DNA of 64,000 nucleotides, taken from Mayamaea pseudoterrestris (taxonomy: Eukaryota > Bacillariophyta > Bacillariophyceae > Sellaphorales > Sellaphoraceae). This document shows, in pieces, positions 29,222 through 40,243 of the stretch. Numbering within the stretch: position 1 is the first letter of the stretch; each line of letters starts with the position of its first letter. Both the position numbers and the translations under genes were made by a program. The stretch is from contig BROI01000001.1 in NCBI GenBank assembly GCA_027923505.1, forward strand, positions 523,501 through 587,500. The letters are read 5' to 3'. The notes below the pieces were generated by a model. That model saw nothing but the letters and a program-made list of their open reading frames with translations, ran no database searches and had not been told where the DNA came from.

Positions 29222-31402
29222 ATGAGGGTTTGCCCTGCAGATAAGGCTCTTCAGAAGGGTGGCAAAGTTGGCTTCACGGGAAAGTGTTATGCATATCTGC
29301 CAAAGCTAGGAAGCAATGAATTGCAAGTCTTTTCGTTGACTGGACACCGATGGAAGTTAACCGAGCAAGGCAAGGCTAGTCGCACCATTTACATTCCAAA
29401 TACTGACTTGTACGATGTTGAACACCATGGTCGCAACTATGCCATATCCATCAAATACAAAGGCAAGCCAGGATTTTACTTTGGTGTGTTCTTGAGTGCC
29501 AACTTCCAGGATGCAGGAATGTCAACCATCACGTTCCTCGAGTGCAAGTGTAATGCCATTGAACATGGAGGGCGAGTCATTTACCCATTTTCCAACCTAC
29601 CAGCCAATGCAACATTTGATCAGGTTACGGAGTACTTTACCTTGAAAACTGTTTTGTATTCCAGTCTTGACAATAATCATTCCAAGTTCCTCAACATGCT
29701 TACTGGTAAGCCTTGCAATCCACTCGTGATTGGAAACGTCATAGCACATGAGGATGGATGTCTTCAAATGGATCCCAAAGGACCGGACAAGGTTTTTACT
29801 AGATCTATCCGAAGGCAAGAGTGTGAACCAGCAAATATTGATTTTGCCAAGCAACATGTGCCAACAACTATTACTGCAACTGAATCGACAACAGCCGAAT
29901 CGCTGATGATTGAGACGACAACGACCGATTCGTCGATGGCCAAATTGATGACGGCCGAATCGTCGAAGAATGATTTACCGACAATTAATACACCCATGGC
30001 ATCAACCGAGTTGTTGACAGGGGAATCAACCACAATTGAACTGCCACCGACCGATTCGCCAGTGGCATCCGCCAAACGTCCTCGTTCCCCCACGCCAACG
30101 ACTGGCGAATCACCAAAAAAGCAACCCAAGCTACTAAATCAACAGCAGCAGCAGAATACGAACCGCAAGAACACCAAGCAATTTCGGGAGGGCAAGAAAA
30201 CTGCCGTTTCCATCCGGGTTGGTAGGAAGCGCCGACTTCTTGGAAGCAAGTTAAAAAGTGGCAAGCGAACAACAGAAGTTGAGCTACATGCTGTCCCGCT
30301 ACTTGGCAAGAAAAACAGAGGCAAGTTTGGTCTGGTTGATGCTACAGGTTTGAAGAAACTTGCTGACAAAAGCGGGAGGCGAAAGGTACAATGCCATAAC
30401 AAGATGGTTGTGGAATTGGCGGAGCAAGTCATTGAGTTGAAGGTCATTGATACAGCTAACTCTCCAGGTGGTGTTCAAATAATCCTTGAACCTTGCGAAG
30501 CAGCAAATGTGCCTTACGATGTGGACGACAGCAATGACGTTAGTGTGAATATATGCGACTGTACTGGAGTCAAGGTAGTTGAGTGGGGCCAACTGAGTGC
30601 AGCAATCTCACAAATTGATCCAATGTTGTTCAATCTCTTTCGCTTTACTTTTGGAAACATCATGTTTGGTGGGCGAAAGGCATCGGCGATAGTTGGCCAA
30701 AACGGTTATTTCAGCAGGCGTTTGTCCGGCATAGCAGGCCCAACTCCTCTGCAATATTCTGCAAAAGACCACCAATATCATCGGCAACATTGGAAAGATT
30801 TCTTTGTTCCCGCATGCAACGTCGCAACTAATAGTCTGGAAAGTATGACCATTGCTGCCTCATCTGCTATGGATCCGAAGGTGACTGCTTTTCTACAAGA
30901 ACTTGCTATAGGAAGCCGCACGCAACGAAAAGCACTAGGTATCAATGCTATCAAGATACTTACTACTGGCATTTTGAAAAAGTGGATTTCTTTTGCAAAT
31001 ACAAGCCATATTGACAAGAACGATAAGTTGCTCGAAGTGCTGAAGGAGAAAGCCGAGCACTTGTTGAGCGAGATGGAAAAAGATACATCGAACCACCTAG
31101 TGTACAAGTACCTACTACAAATGGATGCCATGTTCTTCAACGGGATTTCAATGCCAACGCATTGTGCCTATGCATTTGCTGGAGCTTTTCCTAAAAGCTG
31201 GAAACTTTATCAGTACTTTTTATATGATGGCCTTGGCGTTGCCGTTCGCTTCACAAAAGGTTGGACACAGCAATTCTATGGAGCGGAGATTGCGCATAAT
31301 ACTGCCGTAACTGTGGCTGTTGACGGCAATGATATGGTCCATTTCCATACCAACAAGGCTGTTGTTGTTGCTTGGGGAGCAGGCGCAAGTTACCGAGAAT
31401 GA
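29222..31402 (+). CDS. Orphan 726-residue protein with Thr/Ser/Glu repeat tract
   Basis: One uninterrupted exon, ATG at 29222 in a good context (accATGA). There are three parts. The N-terminal part, about 1-205, looks globular (GKCYAYLPKLGSNELQVFSL, FYFGVFLSANFQDAGMST). A low-complexity tract at about 215-290 has repeated ESTTxE and TxxSSM words, followed by a basic nuclear-localisation-like patch (AKRPRSPTPTTGESPKKQPK and KKTAVSIRVGRKRRLLGSK). The globular C-terminal half (about 340-726) ends VAWGAGASYRE. I recognise no family. A stretch at 49.4 kb on the other strand resembles the Thr/Ser/Glu tract at the DNA level, so relatives may exist in the genome. It sits between gene-poor DNA and a tandem array, as an accessory or recently acquired gene might. 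Confidence 0.7.
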   Translation: MRVCPADKALQKGGKVGFTGKCYAYLPKLGSNELQVFSLTGHRWKLTEQGKASRTIYIPNTDLYDVEHHGRNYAISIKYKGKPGFYFGVFLSANFQDAGMSTITFLECKCNAIEHGGRVIYPFSNLPANATFDQVTEYFTLKTVLYSSLDNNHSKFLNMLTGKPCNPLVIGNVIAHEDGCLQMDPKGPDKVFTRSIRRQECEPANIDFAKQHVPTTITATESTTAESLMIETTTTDSSMAKLMTAESSKNDLPTINTPMASTELLTGESTTIELPPTDSPVASAKRPRSPTPTTGESPKKQPKLLNQQQQQNTNRKNTKQFREGKKTAVSIRVGRKRRLLGSKLKSGKRTTEVELHAVPLLGKKNRGKFGLVDATGLKKLADKSGRRKVQCHNKMVVELAEQVIELKVIDTANSPGGVQIILEPCEAANVPYDVDDSNDVSVNICDCTGVKVVEWGQLSAAISQIDPMLFNLFRFTFGNIMFGGRKASAIVGQNGYFSRRLSGIAGPTPLQYSAKDHQYHRQHWKDFFVPACNVATNSLESMTIAASSAMDPKVTAFLQELAIGSRTQRKALGINAIKILTTGILKKWISFANTSHIDKNDKLLEVLKEKAEHLLSEMEKDTSNHLVYKYLLQMDAMFFNGISMPTHCAYAFAGAFPKSWKLYQYFLYDGLGVAVRFTKGWTQQFYGAEIAHNTAVTVAVDGNDMVHFHTNKAVVVAWGAGASYRE

Positions 31403-31479
31403 AACGAGTCAGAGGAGACATAAAAGTACTAGCTGTTTATTAGCTGCAATTATAATATTTTGCTGTAATGTAGTTGCTA

Positions 31480-32440
31480 GCTCATGTGGGTTGAGAGAAG
31501 CCAACACCAGGAGCCGGATGCGATGGCTCCCAGAAACCCTTCCGGCATATGTAGTTAAGGCTGCAACAGGTGTTGCTTGCTGGTTTTGAGCCATCCTGGT
31601 CGCAAGCGATTCGATTTCCCACTAGCCAAAGGGACAGAGCCCCTCTCCTTGCTGCAGTAAATTCGAGTCGAAGCCCGCGCCAACCATATAAACCACTATA
31701 ACTAGCAAGAACCCTTCTCGCATATATAGTAAAGGCTGCAATAAGTGTTGGTTGCTGGTTTTGAGCCATCCTGGTCGCAGGCGACTCGATTTTCCCATTG
31801 CCAAAAGCACAGTCACCCACTCAACCTGCGGCAAATTCGAGTCGAAGCCCGCGCCAACCATATAAACCACTTTAACTACCAAGAACCCTTCCCGCATATA
31901 TATGCTAAACGCACAGTCTCTAACCGCAACCAGCCCGGCCAAAGGCCTGCGCCAACCATATAAACCACATTAGCACCAGGAACCCTTCCCGCATATATAT
32001 TAAAGGTTGGATCATGTGTTGGTTGCTGGTTTAGAGCCCTCCTAGTCGCAGGCGACTCGTTTGCAGCCAGTTGCCAAGGCTATCGTACATCCGTTTTCAA
32101 AGCAAGCGCCAGCCAGCTGGATTACTTTGAACAACAGGATTCCATGCCGCTTACATATATAATACTGTAACATGTGTTGATTGCTTTGTTTGAGCGATTC
32201 TGGTTGCAAGCGACTCGTTTGGAGCTGCGCAATGGAGCCGATTCGGCTCCGAGTCGTATCGTAATGACGCATGGGTGCGCACTCAGCAGCCACACAATGC
32301 GTGCGGTCGCACGCGGCAGCCAAATGGACCACTCGAAATGCCAGGAATCCATGCCGCTTACATATAAGAGGACGAAACGGTGTAAATTGTTATACTTGAG
32401 CCATCCTGGTGCGAGCGAGTCGTTTTGTAGCCGGCGCCAA
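31480..32440. repeat. Degenerate tandem repeat array, 5-6 units
   Basis: Units of roughly 155-210 bp recur from about 31480 to 32440. Shared blocks are GAGCCATCCTGGTCGCAGGC (near 31600, 31770, 32035, 32190, 32400), CGCCAACCATATAAACCAC (near 31680, 31850, 31950) and GAACCCTTCCCGCATATATA (near 31710, 31885, 31980, diverged at 32145 and 32350). The first blocks carry a small hairpin (GTCGC-AG-GCGAC), and two units carry TTCGAGTCGAA. Divergence rises towards the right end. Open frames inside it on the minus strand repeat with the array and are not taken as genes. It starts about 80 bp after the orphan gene stops. Confidence 0.8.
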
Positions 32441-32789
32441 TGGAGCAGTAATCCACAGCAAGCGCCAAATATGTATGGACTGCCGAACTGCCACGAAATG
32501 TCGGCTCCCGTTCCAAAGCTTTCTGTTCATGCTGTATGCATAGAGCCTTTAGTTGCTACGAAACAGGAGGAAAGGGCTTGGAGTAAGAAGCAAGTATTGA
32601 TGAGGCTGCGTCTCGAAGAAAATTTGTGCGTCGGCGACCGCGAGTGCTGTGAAGAATCTGTACCATTGTGACATCCAAGACTGCGGTAGCTACTACTCCT
32701 TTGAACCGTCGAGGAAGGATGCCCATGCGGGGCATCTCCTGTATGCGCCTGGGTGAAGCAATACCAAGCCAAGCAGCAGTAAACAAACT

Positions 32790-32810
32790 TATATATATAT
32801 ATATATATAT
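32790..32810. repeat. TA dinucleotide microsatellite
   Basis: About ten TA units in an untranslated stretch, just downstream of the 3' end of the minus-strand gene at 32886. Confidence 0.9.
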
Positions 32811-32885
32811 CAGTAAGAAAGAGACAAGAGTGGCAACTATAATGCAGCACATTAACGACCATCAACCATCATCATGCTTAGACCG

Positions 32886-33511
32886 CTACGCCTTGCGCAC
32901 ACACGTCTTCATTTCCTTCAATTGCATTTGCAGCTGCTCGAATATTTCCGTTCGTTTGGCTTCCCATGCTTGTTTTGCTTCTAAATTTGGAAGAGTGCAG
33001 TGGGCGAGCAGCTCGAGAAAGTCAACATAGGCTTGCACCGACGCCTGCATTGCCTGCAATGCATTTTTGTATTCGCATGCATAGTCGACAGTTCCAGCCT
33101 CCTTTGTGTCTTTGATGCATAGGCGAGCATTGTCCACTTGTGCCTGATAATGATAGCATGAGAATAACAGTTAGTGCAAAGTGAGGTGCGAAAATTCGAA
33201 TGAGAAAAACGTCTCAATGACGGACAACGTAGCTGCGGGCAACGCACCTTAAAATACGACAAGGCGCGATTCAGAGACTCGTCCGAAACTGGAGCCATAG
33301 TTCTCGAAGTTTTCGTTCGCCTTGTTTGATCCGCAAGTAGCATCTTTTTGAGCGCCTCCATGGTTTCGAGCGAGCGATCGATCGAAGCAACAATGGATGG
33401 AGCGGAAGACGTGGCGGCCGTGCTGGTTGCAACAGACGATAGGGAGCGCGAAGCGAGTCGCGCCGCTAGCAGCACCCGAGTCGACTGTCGTTGCATTAGA
33501 CGAGGTAGCAT
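32886..33511 (-). CDS. Small mitochondrial-type helical protein
   Basis: Exon 1 is 33248-33511 and exon 2 is 32886-33143, with a 104-bp phase-0 intron. From ATG at 33511 the protein has 173 residues and begins MLPRLMQRQSTRVLLAARLA, a basic, acid-free helix typical of a mitochondrial presequence. An in-frame ATG at 33655 would add 48 residues (221 total) and hide that helix, so the inner start is preferred. The mature part is all-helical: IDRSLETMEALKKMLLADQ, ESLNRALSYFK, a Cys/His-containing helix (CIKDTKEAGTVDYACEYKNA), then charged helices ending MQLKEMKTCVRKA. No family recognised. It diverges from the secreted protein at 33808. Confidence 0.65.
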
Positions 33512-33807
33512 GGTGATTGCAGCTTGTAAGTGGACGAATGGAAACTTTTCTTGACGCCATCCATCAGCCGCCATGACGGCGCGATTCCGCTGGACTTCTT
33601 GCTCGATCGTCGAGCCACGGCGCGAGAGAGTCACTGCGGTACTCCGATGAGTCATTTTTGGCCAATGAAAACGTCAAGATTTTGACTTTGTGATGTTGTA
33701 TTACTAAATTAGTCGCATGTCTCTCTCAACGACAAGCATGCAGCGCCGCTCATTCGGTCATGTGCCAATCCATCACGCCATTTTTTCGACGCCAGCAAAA
33801 CCCGACC

Positions 33808-34350
33808 ATGACCATGAGAACGACGGCCCTCTATAGACTTTTTCTGCTTGCATGCATTTTGCTCTCATCATGCACACTAATCAATGCTCAATCGAGCGAA
33901 CAAGATGACGCTAATGAAAACGAACCAGCAGAATCTGCACCACCAGACTGTCAAGCCATTTGCGACGATAGACTGACACCCTTGCAAACGTCCGTCGATC
34001 AACTTCGCGACGAACTCGACTTTGTCGTCAAGGACCGCAACGAGCTCAAGAATGCACACGAGTCCGCTTTGCAGCAGCGAGCCGATTTGCAGTCGCAAGT
34101 GTCGCAGGCCAACGACAAGAGTGATGGACTAGTGCTGCGCGTCCAAGAGTTGGAGCGTGATTTATCGTCTAGTCGGAGTCACTTGGAAGCTGCCAAGAAT
34201 CAATTGGCAGTCGTCATGGTGGAACTTGATATTGAGCGAAGCAAAGTTGGATTCTTTGCGAGACTGCAGGATGAACTCAAGGTTTGGTGCGAAAAAGTGA
34301 CCAAGTTTGTAAACAAGGGTTTTAAAAAGAGAAAGGACGGTGAACTGTGA
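33808..34350 (+). CDS. Small secreted coiled-coil protein
   Basis: 180 residues from ATG 33808 (MTMRTTALYRLFLLACILL); an in-frame ATG at 33760 would put 16 residues before the signal peptide. The peptide cuts after TLINAQ or near it. An acidic linker with two Cys (PPDCQAICDDRL) leads into a long coiled coil (about 65-150: LQTSVDQLRDELDFVVKDRN and beyond). The basic tail ends KFVNKGFKKRKDGEL; its last four residues are weakly like an ER-retention signal (KDEL-type), but the order GEL is not the standard one. Function unknown; secretory-pathway location is inferred. Confidence 0.7.
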   Translation: MTMRTTALYRLFLLACILLSSCTLINAQSSEQDDANENEPAESAPPDCQAICDDRLTPLQTSVDQLRDELDFVVKDRNELKNAHESALQQRADLQSQVSQANDKSDGLVLRVQELERDLSSSRSHLEAAKNQLAVVMVELDIERSKVGFFARLQDELKVWCEKVTKFVNKGFKKRKDGEL

Positions 34351-37162
34351 ATAAATGAGTTGTAAAGTATAGTCGCTATTGATGTATACTTTGGTCTTTA
34401 AAGTCGTTGGAGGTTATAGCTACTGTATATTCCTTGTCGAGGCATCTGCCGGTAGACTCCCATCATCGCCGTGAGTTGCTGCGTCTGTTTTGTTCAACCT
34501 ACCGGTACGTGGTACATGTACATCGTACTGTTAAGTCATCCAGATCAACCTTGTTGTCAATGCGCTGTTAAGACCTCGGCTTTACCTCATGCGAGAGGTC
34601 AATGCGCATCTTTCTCCGTCGGAGGTTAATCGTTTCGGGATCCCGTCACGATACGTTACGAGTTGCAGTTGTTCCGGCCTGCAACCAAAAGTGGAACCAC
34701 AACTTAATGAGTTCAAGCTATCACACGATTCACATTACGCTTATCTGTAACGTTCATAGTGGCGCGAGGCTCATCGAAAGTTGAAAGAGTTTGTGGTCGA
34801 AGGTCAAACCTAAAACGAGGAGCACATCTACAGATTGGTAGATTAAAGATAAGCACTCTGTGTACTGAAGCCGCAGAGAAGGAGCCGAAACCTCTCGTTT
34901 TGAAATCTGTGTGCAGTGTGCAGTATCTACCGTAGCGGAGCATTGGTAACCGCGACTCTAGGAGGAACAATTACGGATCGTCTTCGTCTATCGCTTGCGT
35001 TACGCACAATACCAATAGTCATCTCTGTTTAAATACCGGTGGCGGCTACTTTAAAGGGTTTCTGCAATAAGCTGCATGCAGCATCGCGACATTTACAGCC
35101 AGGCACTTGCTCCAAAGCTGCAGAGTAGTGCTTATGTATCACATAGCAATAGTGTATCGGTATCTTACTTTGCTGATCATTTTTATGGCATGATTGTATT
35201 CTACAGTGACTTTCGAATAGTCCAACTGCCACGAATGCTCTCGTTGTGTAGCTCAGTGCTTGAACCTGTCAATAACAAAAAAATGAGCAAATCGCACTGC
35301 GCCAGACATGGCGTCACTATGATCGCAGCCGTTCTGAGGTGATGTTCGCTAGTCGTCCGGATACGGATGAACACGATTTCGTGACATAAGGCAATGCTTT
35401 TGAGCTTCTTTCGGCCCTTTCGTTGCCGCCACGTCCGCACCTGTACCCTTCTTTGTCGCGTCATACATCGACGTGCAGCTGTTCCTTGGCCGAAGAACAG
35501 TCAAAATGAGCATGTTGACGAATCTCGGCAACGAATGCTAACGAAGGCTAACGGTAGCTAATGCATCCGTAGATATCAAAAGAGACCCGACTCTATTACG
35601 TTCCGTTCTTGCTTTTGCTCTAGACATTGCAACGAGGCTGTTCCATATGTATCAATGGTATTCCGAGCGGAACGTGACATGATAGAATCCTCTGACATCG
35701 TGACATGCACCAGATAATTTCACGGACGACGGCAATCAACATGCCATATCACACAAGCGGAGCAATTTGTCAGACACACTTTCATAATCTTTGTTACAAC
35801 CATGAAACAACCTTTACATAGAATCCACCGGACCGGAAACATTGCACGGCAACCTACATCGATCTTCCCGCTTCATGAAATCTTTTGTCCATGCCCGTTC
35901 GTTGCCATGCAAGCTCAGTCACCGACACGCGACGTGGTCGAAGCTCGTATCCAGCAAGCCACTTACGATAGCGCCAAGCGAGAAAGAATCAAGAGTATTC
36001 TTTGCGCTGCATTTGACCTTATCGACTCCTTTGATGCATTTGACGAAGACACGACATGAACCAACTCCAAGCTCCGCGTCACACCCTGATCCGATATCAA
36101 CACCGCTGCACCTTTCCTTTCATCTACTCTACATGCTTGCTAATCAGCTACGTACAGGTAGGCTGCTTGGATCCGTTTCATCTTACATTCCCAAGTGGTT
36201 TATACATACAAGATAACTGACATTTATGTTCAGCACGTACGTGATTGAAGCTAGCTAAAGAAGCTACAAAAGATGTTAAGACGTCTGCAGGCAATGCTCA
36301 CCGACGTTACTTGTAGTACCTGAGCATCCCTGGCTATACATATTGAACCGTTCTAATTCCAGTTGGAGGCCATGCCATGTAGGAGAGTTAAAGTGGTGCG
36401 GTCAATTTCTATCTTCTACTTGACCAGTACCGTTACGATGTTAGTGCGACAGTGCCTGACGTCGCGCGACGTCGGAAACGGATTGCCTTCACCATGAGAT
36501 GGATCCGCGATCCGCGATCCGCGCACCCACAAACTTTCGTCCACTGACATTCCATGCTGCATCTTTTATGGACGCAAATGACCGACATGCAGTGGTACTG
36601 CTTTGCCGATTTCCTTTCGCAAAAAGCGAAGCGCAAGCAGACGCCGATGGACAGTCATCATTTTGATAGATTCTCGACGATTCGACCTTCGACCTTGATG
36701 CTCGTTGCTTGCTGCACGCCAGACCACATGACTGGCTTCGAGTCGCATAATGATGAGTAACTGCTTCTATGAATGAAACGATGCAGTGATTCCTGGGAGG
36801 CTTATTTCCTTCCAAAGTCAGCGTTTATGTGATGGCCGACGCCGACGACGAGTCTCACGAATCTTGTATATATTATCAAACAGATGCCATGCTCTTGATA
36901 ACAATTCCGATTGCATTAATTCATGTTGAAACACCACAATAGATGGATGCGATGTCTTGCCGATGGTAGGGCACGTGGCTCGACAAGGCCGCTGCAATTT
37001 ACAGGAAAACCCGACGAAAGTGGGCCACCTCAGAAAATCTCCAAAAGATCCACGGATCGCAAATCGACTCATATCTTCTCGCCGCCGGTAACTACATTTA
37101 TAACTTTGAAAGGCTAGTTCCTATACCGTCTTGTGCTTGTGCTGAACATTGATTTTGAGAGC
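34351..37162. other. Gene-poor 2.8 kb stretch
   Basis: No gene recognised with confidence. It contains one small open frame listed separately (35802-36059) and three copies of a 7-bp word (gatccgc) near 36501-36523. Several overlapping short frames around 36480-36760 have mildly protein-like composition and could be remnants of a lost gene. No RNA gene found. Confidence 0.4.
35802..36059 (+). CDS. Possible small protein (85 residues)
   Basis: ATG at 35802. The first 35 residues look random, but the end reads as a regular amphipathic helix (VVEARIQQATYDSAKRERIK then ILCAAFDLIDSFDAFDEDTT). An inner ATG at 35910 gives 49 residues. It may be a real small gene, an exon, or chance. No family recognised. 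Confidence 0.25.
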   Translation: MKQPLHRIHRTGNIARQPTSIFPLHEIFCPCPFVAMQAQSPTRDVVEARIQQATYDSAKRERIKSILCAAFDLIDSFDAFDEDTT

Positions 37163-39746
37163 ATGGGAAGAGGAGGTCACAAGCCCAAGATGGACGCGGC
37201 CGAACGGCGCCGACTCCGAGCTTTGAAGCGATTCAAACCACACGAGACTGCTGGTCAAGACGATTCAAACGATCAACCCATTGCGCCCTCGGTTCGTTAC
37301 GATGATGATTCACGCGTCGTTGACATGCTTGCCAAGAACGAAGACGAGCTCCTTAGCTTTGTTGCCCTTGTCAACAAGGTGTATGAACAGAAGCTTCACA
37401 AGGTGGCTCCATTCATGACGTTCGTTTTTGTCGGAATGCAGGTAAGTTTGTCGATAGTATATCGTTATAAATTGTGCCGCTCTAACATCAGGCGTTCGGT
37501 AGTCTACAGGAAAGAGTACCATCATGGAGCGGTTCATGGCCGCTCCGTTGAACATTGTGCAAGAAGGCACTGGAACTCGCTGCCCGCTCGATACTACGTG
37601 CATCCATGATGAAACTTGTTCGGAACCCGTCTGCGTGCTATATGGGGAGGAGCTTCTCCCGTCGCAAAGTGGAGAGAACTTGTCAGTCAGTGATGTTTTC
37701 GAAAGCATTGTGGCACATAACAAGCGCTTGGGCGACGAAGATCGTTTCAGCACGAAGCCAATCCATCTCCATTACAGATCCAAGTCCGTGCAGAACATGC
37801 GCTTTGTTGATACGCCTGGAATCATTGAGACGCTGAGCACGGTACGTATAACACGAGTATTAAATCTTGCTTAATGAACCCTTCACTGAATCATTTTGTT
37901 GGAATTATAGGGGAAGGACAATCGTGCTGAGATCAAGTCAATCTTGGTCAGCGAGATGAGCAAGGAAAACACAAAGCTCTGCGTTTTGGTAGAGCCCAAG
38001 GAGTTTGCCACCAATGCGATCATCCGCATCTGCGACGAGACATTCGGCTCGAGGGAGTGGACGCGCAACAGCATTTTCTTGATGACAAAGTTCGACAAGC
38101 AGGCTGAGGATTCGCGCACTGGCAGCAAAGCCAATAAGTTCTTTAGAGAGTTTCTTGAAAATGGCTGCATACCCTACTTGACCATTACGCCAACGTTGCC
38201 AAAGGAAGACCTTGATCCCGAGGAGCTTTTCAATGAGCGCCGCAAGCTTCTTGAGTCTTCCGATCGCTTCGAGAGCGATAGGTTCAAGGTTTGGAAGGAA
38301 CAGCACGACTTGTTCAAGGACATGAACGGCGACGAGGATCTTGATCAGCGAGTCAACGACAAGCTTGGTTTTCCGGTGGCGAAAAAGAAAATGCGAGAAA
38401 TTATGCTCGAAGACACTATCAAGCGTTTACCGGAGGTGATTGCGTCTCTTCGTTCCGAGCTCGACGCTTGTCGCAAAGAGCTGACGATTTTCAAGGAGAA
38501 GGACAAGATGACCGACCCGCAAGAGCTGAAACTCATCGTTTCTGACTTGCTGCATTCGATTCAGGAGCGGCTTCTTGCTTACTTGAATGGTGACTTGAAA
38601 TCGGCGATGGATAATCAAGGCAGGCTCCAGACCCTATTGGATGAAATCGACGAGGAGGAGGATTCGGATTGGGCGCTCCAGGAGCTTAATTTTCATTCGG
38701 AGAATGAGGGAGTCTGGCGCGACAAGATCGTCATGATTGAAGACTACCCGCTTCAACTTATGGCTGATGCAAAATTTCTCGGAGGGAAGCAAGTGCAGCG
38801 AGCCATCACTTTCTTCAAGTACGCCACCCTTGACAGTCTACCAGATCCTTACAAGCTGAAGGATCAAGTGGCAAACATTACAGGCTACATGAACGGAGGC
38901 CTGAACCAAGAAGATTGGGAACGCGCCATGGTGCAAATTACTACCGTGCTGATGAAGGATGTCTCGCATCCAGGCGTCAACTATGTTGTGAAACACATTG
39001 GAAGCATCTTTCGGCGCCTCTTTGACATTGCGCTTGAAGATGTCAAGCACGGAGAGGAAAGGTCATCGGCTTATCAGCACATTCCTACAGCGGTTGAAAA
39101 GTACCTCAAGAGCGAGTTTGACAAAATGCTTTGGGCGCTGATGAAGTTGTCGGCCGACCGCATCCATTGTGCCGTTGAACCAATGTACTCGTCAATCAAT
39201 CCGAATCTTCCAAACTACCATCCTTGTGGTCACATGAAGGATGGCGATTGTCCAACTTATCGTATGGACGAGCACGGCGAGTATGTCTCTGTTCTCACGC
39301 AGAAGCAGGAAGTGGAGGCGAACTGGACCGATTGGGTGAAGAGCCGTCTTCGCGCTTTGACTGATGGGGCTGATAAGGCAAAGGAGTTTCTCAAGAGCGA
39401 GTTTCAAAAGAAGGCTATGAGCAAAAAGTCCTTCCTTCCAAGCGAACGGTCGTCCATGATTACCAACGACGAAGTGGAAATGATTTTGCATTCGTCGTTT
39501 GCTTACCTTGTCGCGCTGACGGAACACATCCTCATTGATTTCGAGTTTCAAATCAATCACTACCTTTATCAGGGATTTAAGCGAGAGCTTTCCAGATCGT
39601 TCATGCGCGCTGGGAGCGAGGCGAATTGGGAAGCGCTCGTGCGCCGCGACGCATCGGTGCGAGTTGCCATTGCGAAACTTGAAGATCAAATGGAAAGCTT
39701 GACAGAGTCGCTCTGTGAAGTTCAAAAACTGAATCAAAAGTTCTAA
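37163..39746 (+). CDS. Dynamin-like large GTPase, divergent
   Basis: Exons 37163-37441, 37503-37841 and 37911-39746, with phase-0 introns of 61 and 69 bp, give 817 residues. Splicing places the dynamin-type P-loop exactly: FVGMQ|STGKSTIMERF. The other G motifs are TRCPLD (switch I threonine), FVDTPGI (G3) and FLMTKFD (G4). The remaining 600 residues are helical stalk-like, with a Cys/His cluster (HPCGHMKDGDC) near 640 and a C-terminal coil (KLEDQMESLTESLCEVQKLN). No PH domain or proline-rich region is seen, so this is not classical endocytic dynamin. It should remodel membranes; the target organelle is unknown. The N-terminal 60 residues are basic then acidic. Confidence 0.85.
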
Positions 39747-40243
39747 GTGCCTTTTAAACAGACGCGGGATGTAGTTTCGGTCATGAGTTTGTGTTTGTTC
39801 GCGAGTGACTTTTTTATTGTACTCGTAGTCGTACTAGCGAGAGTATGGTAACAAAGGGCGCCTAACTTGTCGGGTATACCACTTGCCACTCCCGCTTCAC
39901 CCGCTACATCATTATCATCGGGTTAACTGTAATTAAGCTACCACTGCAACTTACTGCAACTGTTTGACAAGATTGGAGATATGCATGCAAATCACGCCGC
40001 GAATTTGGGCGCTCATCCAGGCAAGATCGCCAAAAGATGCGACTAACGCTGTGACATGGTCCTTAACCGTAAGTCGGTAGCATTTGTTCCGAGCCGTTGC
40101 GTTTGCTGCTGCACCGCCAAGTCGACAATGGCGGTCGAGTCCTGTGACAGCAATTTTCGCAGCCTTTATTCTACATCGCCTCCTTGTTTGCTTCCTGATT
40201 AATTGACTGCTTCGACCCATTAAATCAATCTACACTCGTCATC
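39747..40243. other. Intergenic, no gene seen
   Basis: 497 bp between the dynamin-like gene and CHMP2, both on +. No repeat or RNA gene recognised. Confidence 0.4.

Noticed and set aside
31482-31942. Overlapping minus-strand frames with YMVGAGFDSN-like repeats
   Set aside because: Their repeated words follow the period of the tandem array. The frames are open because the repeat unit lacks stops, not because they are genes.
32790-32810. TA run as a promoter element
   Set aside because: It is a plain dinucleotide microsatellite downstream of a minus-strand gene. No start codon is placed to use it.
34318-34347. KDEL-like ER-retention end on the small secreted protein
   Set aside because: The tail is KKRKDGEL; the extra Gly breaks the standard four-residue signal, so I do not call it.
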